NCBI GenBank assembly: GCA_030844625.1
Contig: JAUUNJ010000210.1
Span: 1 to 5,288, forward strand
Length of the DNA stretch: 5,288 nucleotides
Direction of reading: 5' to 3'
From: Roseburia sp.
GTDB lineage: Bacteria; Bacillota; Clostridia; Lachnospirales; Lachnospiraceae
The notes under the pieces were generated by a model. That model worked only from the letters and a program-made list of their open reading frames with translations, ran no database searches and was not told the origin of the DNA. The translations under genes and the position numbers were made by a program. This document shows positions 1 through 5,288 of this stretch, piece after piece (the first letter of the stretch is position 1; the number at the start of each line of letters is the position of its first letter).

Positions 1-113
1 ATATGCTTGATGCAGACGAAAGGCTGTTCCCGGTAACAAAATCATATCTCTCACATGAGATGTTAAGAGGTTGCAAAAACACAGGTGTAAAAAAGATACG
101 AATCCACGATATC

Positions 114-146
114 AGGCACCCGTATGTCAAGCCCAAGACAAAAAAT
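114..146 (+). repeat. Left copy of a 33-bp direct repeat flanking the operon
   Basis: The repeat begins AGGCACCCGTATGTCAAGCC and matches 5232-5264 in the same orientation with one mismatch (A at 136, C at 5254). Its first six bases are the Arg-His codons of the integrase HDIRH box, so it straddles the point where the integrase stops making sense. Beyond base 146 the copies diverge, although both keep ATAA, then 8-9 bases, then GCAG, so weak similarity may reach about base 163. It may be an attachment-like or recombination repeat, or the end of an insertion element that landed in the integrase. The repeat itself is certain; its origin is not. Confidence 0.9.
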
Positions 147-165
147 ATAATTCTGAAAAGCAGAA
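141..165 (-). terminator. Weak candidate intrinsic terminator of the operon
   Basis: Read on the - strand, a TTCTG arm (165-161), a CTTTT loop and a CAGAA arm (155-151) are followed by TTATATTTTTT. The layout is hairpin then U-run, about 115 bases after the stop codon of the last gene. The stem is only 5 bp with two G/C pairs, so it would be weak. A second possible hairpin lies just upstream (arms CAAGCTA at 169-175 and TAGCTTG at 191-197, 15-base loop) and could contribute. No stronger terminator is visible between 147 and 279. Confidence 0.25.
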
Positions 166-279
166 ATCCAAGCTACCAACATAGATTTGATAGCTTGAAA
201 TCGCTACTTTTTACTCACTATCTATACGAGTAGAACATAATAGGCAGAAACATTATTCTTCAAACAAAACACATATATT

Positions 280-948
280 TTAATGAGAAAAATCAAAAAA
301 CAAATGATGTATGGTTATTTCCTGATTATCAAGATTCCGCATATGCTGTGAAGAGTACTGCGGTTCCATATAGCGTAACTCGCGGGACAAATTGCTTACT
401 GGCGTAACTTTTGCAATTTCAGAAACAAGTTCGTTTACAATTTCTGGAATCTTGCCACTTAACACATACCCAATAATTGAAGATTCTGATGACTGTGAAC
501 CATACCGTCCTGAGATATAATTTTTAACTCCTGTCTCAACATATCTTTTGATTTTATCTTTCTTATGATTATATAGATTCTTGCATTCTGCGCCAAAATA
601 ACTGTTTGAAGTATCCCAATCACGAAAACAAAAATCAATGGTGGGCTTATATCCACGCTTCTTTTTTAATGTAGGATCTTGATATTGATGTACTGGGCCA
701 ATGCTGTTTATTCGTAGAATAGTAGCTCTATTTTCACTGGTCCATCGTAGCGATATTTTCCCATACCATTCCTGTGTAATATCATCTTCTTCAGTGTTTT
801 CAGTGATGGTAATGCTTGTATCGGCAATCATGTCATGATACCCCTGCCATAGAGTCAATAATATTTCGTTGATACCAGCAGGACCAAGTCGCTTTGCCAA
901 ATCGTCCGGCACAGCTGAAGATGCTGTTATATTTCTTATACTGCTCAT
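280..948 (-). CDS. Putative PD-(D/E)XK-type restriction endonuclease, last gene of the module
   Basis: This 222-residue soluble protein has no signal peptide or membrane segment. I do not recognise a named family. Residues 102-123 fit a PD-(D/E)XK nuclease core: PTID with Asp105 in a strand, then about 15 residues, then FGAECK with Glu121 and Lys123. Glu60 (QEWYGKISLRW) could be the upstream acidic helix residue. After the core come a basic stretch (NHKKDKIKRY, 127-136) and a strand-like GYVLSG segment (160-165), as in several restriction-type nucleases. The start at 948 is chosen because a perfect GGAGGTGAT lies directly upstream; the frame stays open to an ATG at 1047, but that would overlap the methyltransferase gene by 95 bases and lacks such a site. 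The gene follows the methyltransferase by 4 bases, so the two are translationally coupled, and the natural reading is that it cuts DNA the methyltransferase fails to protect. It could instead be a catalytic or structural partner without restriction activity. Confidence 0.55.
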   Translation of the reverse strand: MSSIRNITASSAVPDDLAKRLGPAGINEILLTLWQGYHDMIADTSITITENTEEDDITQEWYGKISLRWTSENRATILRINSIGPVHQYQDPTLKKKRGYKPTIDFCFRDWDTSNSYFGAECKNLYNHKKDKIKRYVETGVKNYISGRYGSQSSESSIIGYVLSGKIPEIVNELVSEIAKVTPVSNLSRELRYMEPQYSSQHMRNLDNQEITIHHLFFDFSH

Positions 949-951
949 AAA

Positions 952-960
952 ATCACCTCC
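952..960 (-). promoter_or_regulatory. Ribosome binding site GGAGGTGAT containing the upstream stop codon
   Basis: On the - strand, GGAGGTGAT is a nine-base full match to the 16S anti-Shine-Dalgarno sequence. GGAGG ends 7 bases before the ATG at 948. The TGA at 955-953 inside it is the stop codon of the methyltransferase gene, so ribosomes ending there sit on the next gene's initiation site. This decides the start of the nuclease gene and implies translational coupling. Confidence 0.9.
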
Positions 961-3925
961 ATGCTTTGGAAATATCTTCGAATATTTCATCTGCATCTCT
1001 GCAGGCAGCAGAATATGTCCAATATTTGCGTTGCGCTGGTTTAACAATGAAAATCTTTTCTCTCTGATAAATACGGAGGTTTCTTCTCACGAAAACCATT
1101 TGTTGATTATCGACCAATGAACGGTCCAAGTTTAGGAGTATTTCATTAAGCTGATCATTGTTGGTTATAACATTTAGATCCTTTGTGGTGGAATGCTCAA
1201 CATTTAACACAAGAACAGATAGTGGAGCATTGCCAAAATATAGGTCGCCAGAAAAGCCCATGCCAGTTCCAAATGTCCTAGTCAGTATCCCTTTTAGAGA
1301 AGCGTAATATAGTTTGTAGTTATCAATGCTCGGTCTGAAAAAAGATACTGAACGATTTTTATTTTTAAAATAGTCGTAAACATAGTCAATAACATCATCT
1401 ATTTGGTAGCACTCATATTCCTTTAAACGATACATATTTCGTGCAAACTGTTCCAACAGGTAATTCTCTTTTGGTGAGTTTACTAATTTATCAAAGATGT
1501 TACAAGCTTCTGTGAGTTCAGCATCGTTGGGTTTGGGGATTGGCGTCTGCCAAATGTCCCCGGCCTCTAACTCGTCCCGTTCTACTAGCCACTTTCTATT
1601 TGTAAGTATATGATAATACGAAAATACTCTTGAACCTATTATCACGCTCAAGTACTTAAGCTGTTCAATTTCACCGTGAATTCCCAAAAGGCTATGGTTA
1701 AACACAGCATCATAATCCAACACTTCTGAAAGAAATGTTCCATTTTTATGGCTCTGTTTAATTATCAAATGTGGAGCAGCAAAAATCTCTCTAGCATTTT
1801 TGACAACGCACTCAAAGTCATGGAAATCAACTATCGGAAGTTCGTCGGATGAAACATAATATGGTTTAAAGGATTTTGCTTCTATCAATGGAAGACCTGT
1901 GAAGTCATAACATTGATGTTTCCGATTTCCTCTTTTGAACCCTTCAGCAGTTGTCATGTGATTTTCTTCAATAAATGATGCCATAGGTGCAAAAGTACTT
2001 TGCATTTTTCCTATTAATTCAAGATCTCTAGGTGCTCCCCACATTGCAATTTTCCAGATTCTATCGTCATCAATAATGTCATGCGGAATTCTACATATAT
2101 CGGTAGGATCAATAGAAAACTTCCTGGTATCTTCAATTGTATAAATTGGCTTTGGTGTACAATAAATTATTGGTTGCTTGAGCTCTTCCCTTTTGGGAGT
2201 ATAGATAATGGCAGCAGCGGGTCCACTAGCGTGATCAAATAAAAATTTTCTATATACTGATAAATTTATAATCGCTAGAACATTGTTATCCGAAAAAAGA
2301 TTTGCTCTATACATCCTACTTTTATCAGACCTATTAAAAAGCAATCCCTTACTAGGCATAAGGAGACAGATAATTCCGTTTTGTTTGCACAACTCTGAAC
2401 ACTTGATAGAAAATGCCTGTGCAATTTGCTTATCACCTATAACACGATTTACTTTCTTCAAGTACTCTTTCGTTTTTTCGGTAATGTTACTCTGCCAAGG
2501 TGGATTACCAACAATGACATCATATCTTTCTTTATTAAAAGACTTATCCTCATCGAAAAAATCACTTGAAATCAAGTTCTTACCTAATAGAGAAGGAAAT
2601 GAAAGCTTATCCCAGATGCTTCGTGGGTCTAGGAAGTCACACATTGCTAAACTAAGGCTAAACGAGGCGACTCGAATTGCCTCTTCATTAATATCTACAC
2701 CAAAAATACTATTTTTCAAGAGAAGATTTAGTCGATCACAGGTGATTGCTTGAACAGCGTTTTGTGACATCCATCTACAAACCAGTCTTCTATATGCTTC
2801 AACTAAAAAAATGCCCGAACCGCATGATGGATCAAAAAATGATATATCTTTATATTCGCCTTCCCAAGGATACACTTCATCCATGACCAAGTTGACAAGA
2901 TGGAGAGGTGTATAATATGTTCCTTTCTCATCCTCTTCGTCTGACAAATGAAAAAATAACTCGTAGATACTACTGATTAACTGAATGGGGATAATGTCAA
3001 AACTATAAAGCGGCCATAAGGTAAGTTGTCTGCTCTCCAATTCGCTGTTACCTAAAATAAATGTGCGAAGCTCATCCAAATCATCTTGAGTAATGATCTC
3101 TGTTTCAATTTCTGAGACTTGCAGCGTATCACCATTAAATTTGTCTTTAAGTGTTAAAAATAAGTTATAAGTTGCTTCTTTACTGTTCAGCACATCAGTA
3201 TACCATTTCGCTGACTCCATAAAATTGCAATAAAAATCTTGTGGAAATACGGTTTCTCCGTTTGAATCTTTTCGTTCTTCCAGATATTTAATAAAAATCG
3301 ACCGGCTGAGCAAAGCGTGAACTACACCCGTAATTATTTCTTTGCTCTTATCGCATCTTTTACTGATTTGATTGATCAATGTTCTGCGCATTATTCTCAA
3401 ATTTGATATTAGTGTGGCATCAACTCGATTTTGAGCATTAAACCTCGTCATGCTTTGACGCCAGTATTCGCCACTTTCAAGCAAGGAACGATGATACTTC
3501 TTTAAGGCAAGTTGCTGTGAAACCAATCCATCTGTTAAACTTAACGTTTCAATTATCCCTGCAGTAGGATCAAGATTTCCATTCTCAATGACTTGCGGTG
3601 TTTCATAGTTGTTATAAATCAAAATTTCATCTGGAGTCACCACGAATAACAACGGAGCCTCTCCGAGATTCCAAGAAAGACGATGTAACTCTGCGACTTG
3701 TTTCGCATCATATTTTTGAATAACGGAAAAATAGATAAGCGGAACTTTAGCAATTCCGTTTACATCGCGAAGAAAATATACAGCGTCAATTCCTATCTTT
3801 TCATGAACTTGTGTATAAAATAGTCTTTGAAAGGAAGTCATGCTCTGCAAATTGTCTTCTGTAGCCAAACCAGTACCGCTATTTATATCAAGGCATTCGA
3901 ATATGCCATTTAGTAATTCACTCAT
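953..3925 (-). CDS. Eco57I/type IIG-like N6-adenine DNA methyltransferase, 990 residues
   Basis: The protein transfers a methyl group from S-adenosylmethionine to adenine in a specific DNA sequence. Visible motifs run in the order of the N6_Mtase/Eco57I group: GTYYTP (335-340), SAM-binding motif I FFDPSCGSGIF (363-373), the acidic-strand motif IFGVDI (407-412), catalytic motif IV DVIVGNPPW (469-477), and the NGIICLLMPSKGLL strand/helix (516-529). The N-terminal 120 residues have the alternating pattern of a PD-(D/E)XK fold (VPLIYFSVI, then a helix, then PLLFVVTPDEILIYN), but no ExK stands in the expected strand, so this domain looks catalytically dead. Residues about 640-800, ending EAGDIWQTPIPKP, resemble the target-recognition part of type IIG enzymes. 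The C-terminal 150 residues form a further domain (PLSVLVLNVE, IFIVKPAQRKYWT) that I cannot name. The start at 3925 has a GGAGG 7 bases upstream and lies 27 bases after the Fic gene. The length is normal for single-chain IIG-like methyltransferases. No BREX or DISARM partner genes are present in the window. The recognition sequence cannot be read from this. Confidence 0.92.
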   Translation of the reverse strand: MSELLNGIFECLDINSGTGLATEDNLQSMTSFQRLFYTQVHEKIGIDAVYFLRDVNGIAKVPLIYFSVIQKYDAKQVAELHRLSWNLGEAPLLFVVTPDEILIYNNYETPQVIENGNLDPTAGIIETLSLTDGLVSQQLALKKYHRSLLESGEYWRQSMTRFNAQNRVDATLISNLRIMRRTLINQISKRCDKSKEIITGVVHALLSRSIFIKYLEERKDSNGETVFPQDFYCNFMESAKWYTDVLNSKEATYNLFLTLKDKFNGDTLQVSEIETEIITQDDLDELRTFILGNSELESRQLTLWPLYSFDIIPIQLISSIYELFFHLSDEEDEKGTYYTPLHLVNLVMDEVYPWEGEYKDISFFDPSCGSGIFLVEAYRRLVCRWMSQNAVQAITCDRLNLLLKNSIFGVDINEEAIRVASFSLSLAMCDFLDPRSIWDKLSFPSLLGKNLISSDFFDEDKSFNKERYDVIVGNPPWQSNITEKTKEYLKKVNRVIGDKQIAQAFSIKCSELCKQNGIICLLMPSKGLLFNRSDKSRMYRANLFSDNNVLAIINLSVYRKFLFDHASGPAAAIIYTPKREELKQPIIYCTPKPIYTIEDTRKFSIDPTDICRIPHDIIDDDRIWKIAMWGAPRDLELIGKMQSTFAPMASFIEENHMTTAEGFKRGNRKHQCYDFTGLPLIEAKSFKPYYVSSDELPIVDFHDFECVVKNAREIFAAPHLIIKQSHKNGTFLSEVLDYDAVFNHSLLGIHGEIEQLKYLSVIIGSRVFSYYHILTNRKWLVERDELEAGDIWQTPIPKPNDAELTEACNIFDKLVNSPKENYLLEQFARNMYRLKEYECYQIDDVIDYVYDYFKNKNRSVSFFRPSIDNYKLYYASLKGILTRTFGTGMGFSGDLYFGNAPLSVLVLNVEHSTTKDLNVITNNDQLNEILLNLDRSLVDNQQMVFVRRNLRIYQREKIFIVKPAQRKYWTYSAACRDADEIFEDISKAWR

Positions 3926-3932
3926 ATTTCTG

Positions 3933-3937
3933 CCTCC
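3933..3937 (-). promoter_or_regulatory. Ribosome binding site of the methyltransferase gene
   Basis: On the - strand GTGGAGGCAGAAATATG places a GGAGG core 7 bases before the ATG at 3925. It supports that start and lies in the 27-base gap after the Fic gene stop (TAG, 3955-3953). No promoter or terminator fits in this gap, so the genes should be co-transcribed. Confidence 0.85.
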
Positions 3938-3952
3938 ACATTATTTTTCCAA

Positions 3953-5095
3953 CTAGTTACATGTTACTTGATTGATACTTGGTAAAGTAAATATAAAATC
4001 AAGACAAGTATATTCCCATATTCGATTTCTCGTGCTATTGTTTCTTTGCATAATTATATTATATTTTTTCAATGTAGCAAATGCCTTAGAAACTGAATTA
4101 TATGATAAGTTTAAATGCTCTGCTGTAATAGGAATACTGGTAACAGGAGATACTTTAAGGTATTCATACACACTCCAAACACTTTTTGTTTTCGGTACTT
4201 TGGCTCTTAACTTTTCCTCATCTAGTTTAATTGTTTCTTCGTATTTTTTGAGCAGATCTACACTAGTTTGAGTTGCTTCATTGATAATCCGTATGAAATA
4301 CTTGATCCAACGCACGTAACCGCCGCTGTATTGCGTTGAACTGAGTATATCAAAATACTCGTTTTTATTAAAGAATAGGTGCTCAGATAGACACAGCCCA
4401 GATAACGCTTTGCCTGCAATTTTTTTCAGTACCATGAATATTAGAATACGTCCAACAATTCCATTATATTTCTCAAATGGATGTATCATTTCAAATTGAT
4501 AGTGTACTAACGCAGCTTGAATCAAAGGATCATCCTCACTGTCATAGAGGTAAGCAGAAATATCGGCCAATGATGGCAAAACATCTTCTGGAGCTGTTGG
4601 GTTATAGGTTTTTAAGTTTGATATTGCGCGTTGTAAAAATGTTTGGGTGTTGCGTATACTTATTTGTTGTTCTGCTTTATCACCATATAAAGCGATGCTA
4701 CATATTTTGCTATATTCCTGAGCTGCAAACTGCATATCTACGGCTGATTTATAAGCTGACATTAAATTTTTTATAGACTCTATATTACCCTTTCCAGCCT
4801 CTCTTTTAACTAATATATTTCTAAAATCTAATGCACCATAATAATCTATCATTTTGGAATAAGTGCATTCCTTTAAGAGCATCAATTCACAAAATGAGTT
4901 TTTATTTGGTGCATACTGAAGCAACCCTTCTAATAATCCAAGAGTGTGATATGTCTCAATCAAAAGCGCCATCAGTTCATCATCTATTTTGAAAAATGTA
5001 TTACCTTTCAATGGACGCGGTGTGAAAGTATAGTATATAAAATTCAACTTTCCATTTTTTCTTTGTTCGGTGTAATCTCCTGTATATGGATGCAT
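3953..5095 (-). CDS. Fic-fold protein with variant Fic motif and C-terminal winged-helix DNA-binding domain
   Basis: This 380-residue cytoplasmic protein has the Fic-family order: an N-terminal helical domain (TYHTLGLLEGLLQYAP, 48-63; LLKECTYSKMIDYYGALDF, 73-91), the Fic core (about 145-275) with FEMIHPFEKYNGIVGRIL at 201-218, and a C-terminal winged helix (about 305-350; recognition helix near NLSYNSVSKAFATLKK, 329-344). Classical Fic enzymes move AMP from ATP to a protein hydroxyl using HPFxxGNGRxxR. Here His205, Pro206, Phe207, Asn211, Gly212, Gly215 and Arg216 remain, but the first glycine is Tyr210 and the first arginine is Ile213. The inhibitory SSxIEG segment expected after KE reads YSKMIDY, with no clear glutamate at the expected place. 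Loss of both suggests altered nucleotide chemistry, or a Fic fold kept for binding rather than AMPylation. It is the first gene of the operon, with its own promoter and an RBS 6 bases before the ATG. With the winged helix, that makes a regulatory role for the downstream methyltransferase and nuclease plausible. The family is certain; the function is inferred. Confidence 0.88.
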   Translation of the reverse strand: MHPYTGDYTEQRKNGKLNFIYYTFTPRPLKGNTFFKIDDELMALLIETYHTLGLLEGLLQYAPNKNSFCELMLLKECTYSKMIDYYGALDFRNILVKREAGKGNIESIKNLMSAYKSAVDMQFAAQEYSKICSIALYGDKAEQQISIRNTQTFLQRAISNLKTYNPTAPEDVLPSLADISAYLYDSEDDPLIQAALVHYQFEMIHPFEKYNGIVGRILIFMVLKKIAGKALSGLCLSEHLFFNKNEYFDILSSTQYSGGYVRWIKYFIRIINEATQTSVDLLKKYEETIKLDEEKLRAKVPKTKSVWSVYEYLKVSPVTSIPITAEHLNLSYNSVSKAFATLKKYNIIMQRNNSTRNRIWEYTCLDFIFTLPSINQVTCN

Positions 5096-5101
5096 TTTTA
5101 T

Positions 5102-5107
5102 CCCTCA
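5102..5107 (-). promoter_or_regulatory. Ribosome binding site of the Fic gene
   Basis: On the - strand TGAGGGATAAAAATG puts a GAGGG core 6 bases before the ATG at 5095. It is weaker than the GGAGG sites of the two downstream genes, which would fit modest production of a regulator relative to the enzymes. That last point is inference. Confidence 0.6.
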
Positions 5108-5128
5108 GTATCTATTTTATTTATTTCA

Positions 5129-5157
5129 ATTATAGCAGATAACTAAAAACAATAAAA
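5129..5157 (-). promoter_or_regulatory. Extended -10 promoter of the operon
   Basis: On the - strand TGCTATAAT (5137-5129) is a perfect TATAAT with the TGn extension used by the vegetative sigma factor of low-GC Gram-positives. The -35 position, 17 bases upstream (5157-5152), reads TTTTAT, a poor match that the extended -10 can compensate for. Transcription would start near 5122, giving a leader of about 27 bases before the Fic ATG. It is the only good promoter I see ahead of the three - strand genes. Confidence 0.65.
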
Positions 5158-5167
5158 GTGACATCAC
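5158..5167 (-). promoter_or_regulatory. Candidate operator: GTGA-N2-TCAC palindrome above the promoter
   Basis: The inverted repeat GTGACATCAC (4-bp arms, 2-base spacer) abuts the upstream edge of the -35 region. It is the most G/C-rich symmetrical sequence in the AT-rich promoter region. A winged-helix protein such as the Fic-gene product could bind here, as could a host regulator. The arms are short, so chance is a real possibility. Confidence 0.22.
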
Positions 5168-5231
5168 AGTATTAATTTCAATAATGCGCTAAAAAAATGA
5201 AATAAAATAACTAATTTAACTTTCATGACTT

Positions 5232-5264
5232 AGGCACCCGTATGTCAAGCCCACGACAAAAAAT
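5232..5264 (+). repeat. Right copy of the 33-bp direct repeat
   Basis: This copy is identical to 114-146 except for C at 5254. It is preceded by TTTCATGACTT, so the joint reads as codons for Phe-His-Asp-Leu-Arg-His with one base missing before GGCAC. That resembles the HDLRH box of another tyrosine recombinase. The sequence continues past the repeat with an AT-only-type inverted repeat (CAAAAAA at 5257-5263, TTTTTTG at 5273-5279) up to the window edge. This copy may be the better preserved end of whatever element the repeat derives from; the part beyond 5288 cannot be seen. Confidence 0.88.
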
Positions 5265-5288
5265 TTATAACTTTTTTTGCAGTTTTTC

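Larger units (their letters stand above)
1..233 (+). pseudogene. Truncated tyrosine recombinase (phage/ICE-type integrase), 3' part lost
   Basis: The reading frame is open from the left window edge, so the ATG at base 3 is probably internal and the true start lies outside the window. The peptide contains LFPVTKSYLSHEML followed by GVKKIRIHDIRH. This is the layout of the C-terminal catalytic domain of Firmicutes tyrosine recombinases just before and at the HxxR box (His-Asp-Ile-Arg, bases 105-116, then His at 117-119). In intact relatives this box is followed by SHxSLL, then the H/W box and the nucleophilic tyrosine. Here the frame instead runs into PYVKPKTKN and low-complexity sequence, and stops at a TAG ending at 233. 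No second His/Trp box or catalytic tyrosine context is visible, so the protein cannot be an active recombinase. Homology breaks at about base 119, inside the direct repeat at 114-146. It marks the left border of the inserted module and suggests the region once belonged to an integrative element or prophage. Family assignment is confident; the mechanism of truncation is inferred. Confidence 0.8.

Noticed and set aside
949..1047. Upstream ATG at 1047 as the start of the nuclease gene (255 residues)
   Set aside because: It would overlap the methyltransferase gene by 95 bases and has no comparable ribosome binding site; the ATG at 948 has a nine-base perfect site.
869..1120. Open frame of 83 codons on the + strand over the methyltransferase/nuclease junction
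   Set aside because: It is antisense to two coding ends and has no supporting initiation signal.
2283..2753. Open frame of 156 codons on the + strand
   Set aside because: It lies wholly antisense to the methyltransferase catalytic region, has no good ribosome binding site, and its peptide is the reverse shadow of conserved motifs.
953..3925. BREX PglX or DISARM methyltransferase
   Set aside because: The large size and motifs are similar, but no helicase, ATPase, phosphatase or DUF1998-type partner is in the window, and the direct neighbours differ.
3972..5146. Several + strand open frames of 66-99 codons opposite the Fic gene
   Set aside because: All are antisense to a well-supported gene, and their hydrophobic composition reflects AT-rich complement; none has a recognisable family signature.
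114..5264. CRISPR array or integron attC repeats
   Set aside because: Only two copies exist, about 5.1 kb apart, with no spacer periodicity and no attC-like folded structure.
5242..5288. Short frame starting ATG in the right repeat and open to the window edge (begins MSSPRQKI)
   Set aside because: Only 15 codons are visible, there is no ribosome binding site, and the left copy of the repeat stops after eight codons.

Overview
The window reads as accessory DNA from a low-GC Firmicute, most likely a gut-type Clostridia. The evidence is AT-rich coding, strong GGAGG ribosome binding sites, a TGnTATAAT promoter and a Firmicutes-style tyrosine integrase fragment. No sequence search was possible, so the host is an inference.

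Layout. Bases 1-233 (+ strand) are the broken end of a tyrosine recombinase. It reads normally up to its HDIRH box and then runs into unrelated sequence. Bases 280-5095 are a compact three-gene operon on the - strand, read from right to left: a Fic-fold protein with a C-terminal winged helix (5095-3953), a 990-residue Eco57I/type IIG-like N6-adenine DNA methyltransferase (3925-953), and a 222-residue protein with a plausible PD-(D/E)XK nuclease motif (948-280). A good extended -10 promoter lies just upstream of the Fic gene. The gaps between genes are 27 and 4 bases, and the methyltransferase stop codon lies inside the Shine-Dalgarno sequence of the nuclease gene. A 33-base direct repeat (32/33 identical) brackets the operon at 114-146 and 5232-5264. 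Both copies begin at, or next to, codons for an integrase HDxRH box.

How the parts may work together. The operon looks like a restriction-modification or related phage-defence module carried in a mobile-element scar. The methyltransferase has every motif expected for adenine methylation and a long C-terminal half suited to target recognition. Its N-terminal domain resembles a nuclease fold that has lost the ExK residues. The small last gene could supply the missing cutting activity. The first gene is the unusual part: its Fic motif is HPFEKYNGIVGR, lacking the glycine and first arginine of the classical HPFxxGNGRxxR. The usual inhibitory SSxIEG segment is also degraded, while the C-terminal DNA-binding domain looks sound. 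It may therefore be a regulator of the module or a Fic enzyme with changed chemistry, rather than a standard AMP transferase.
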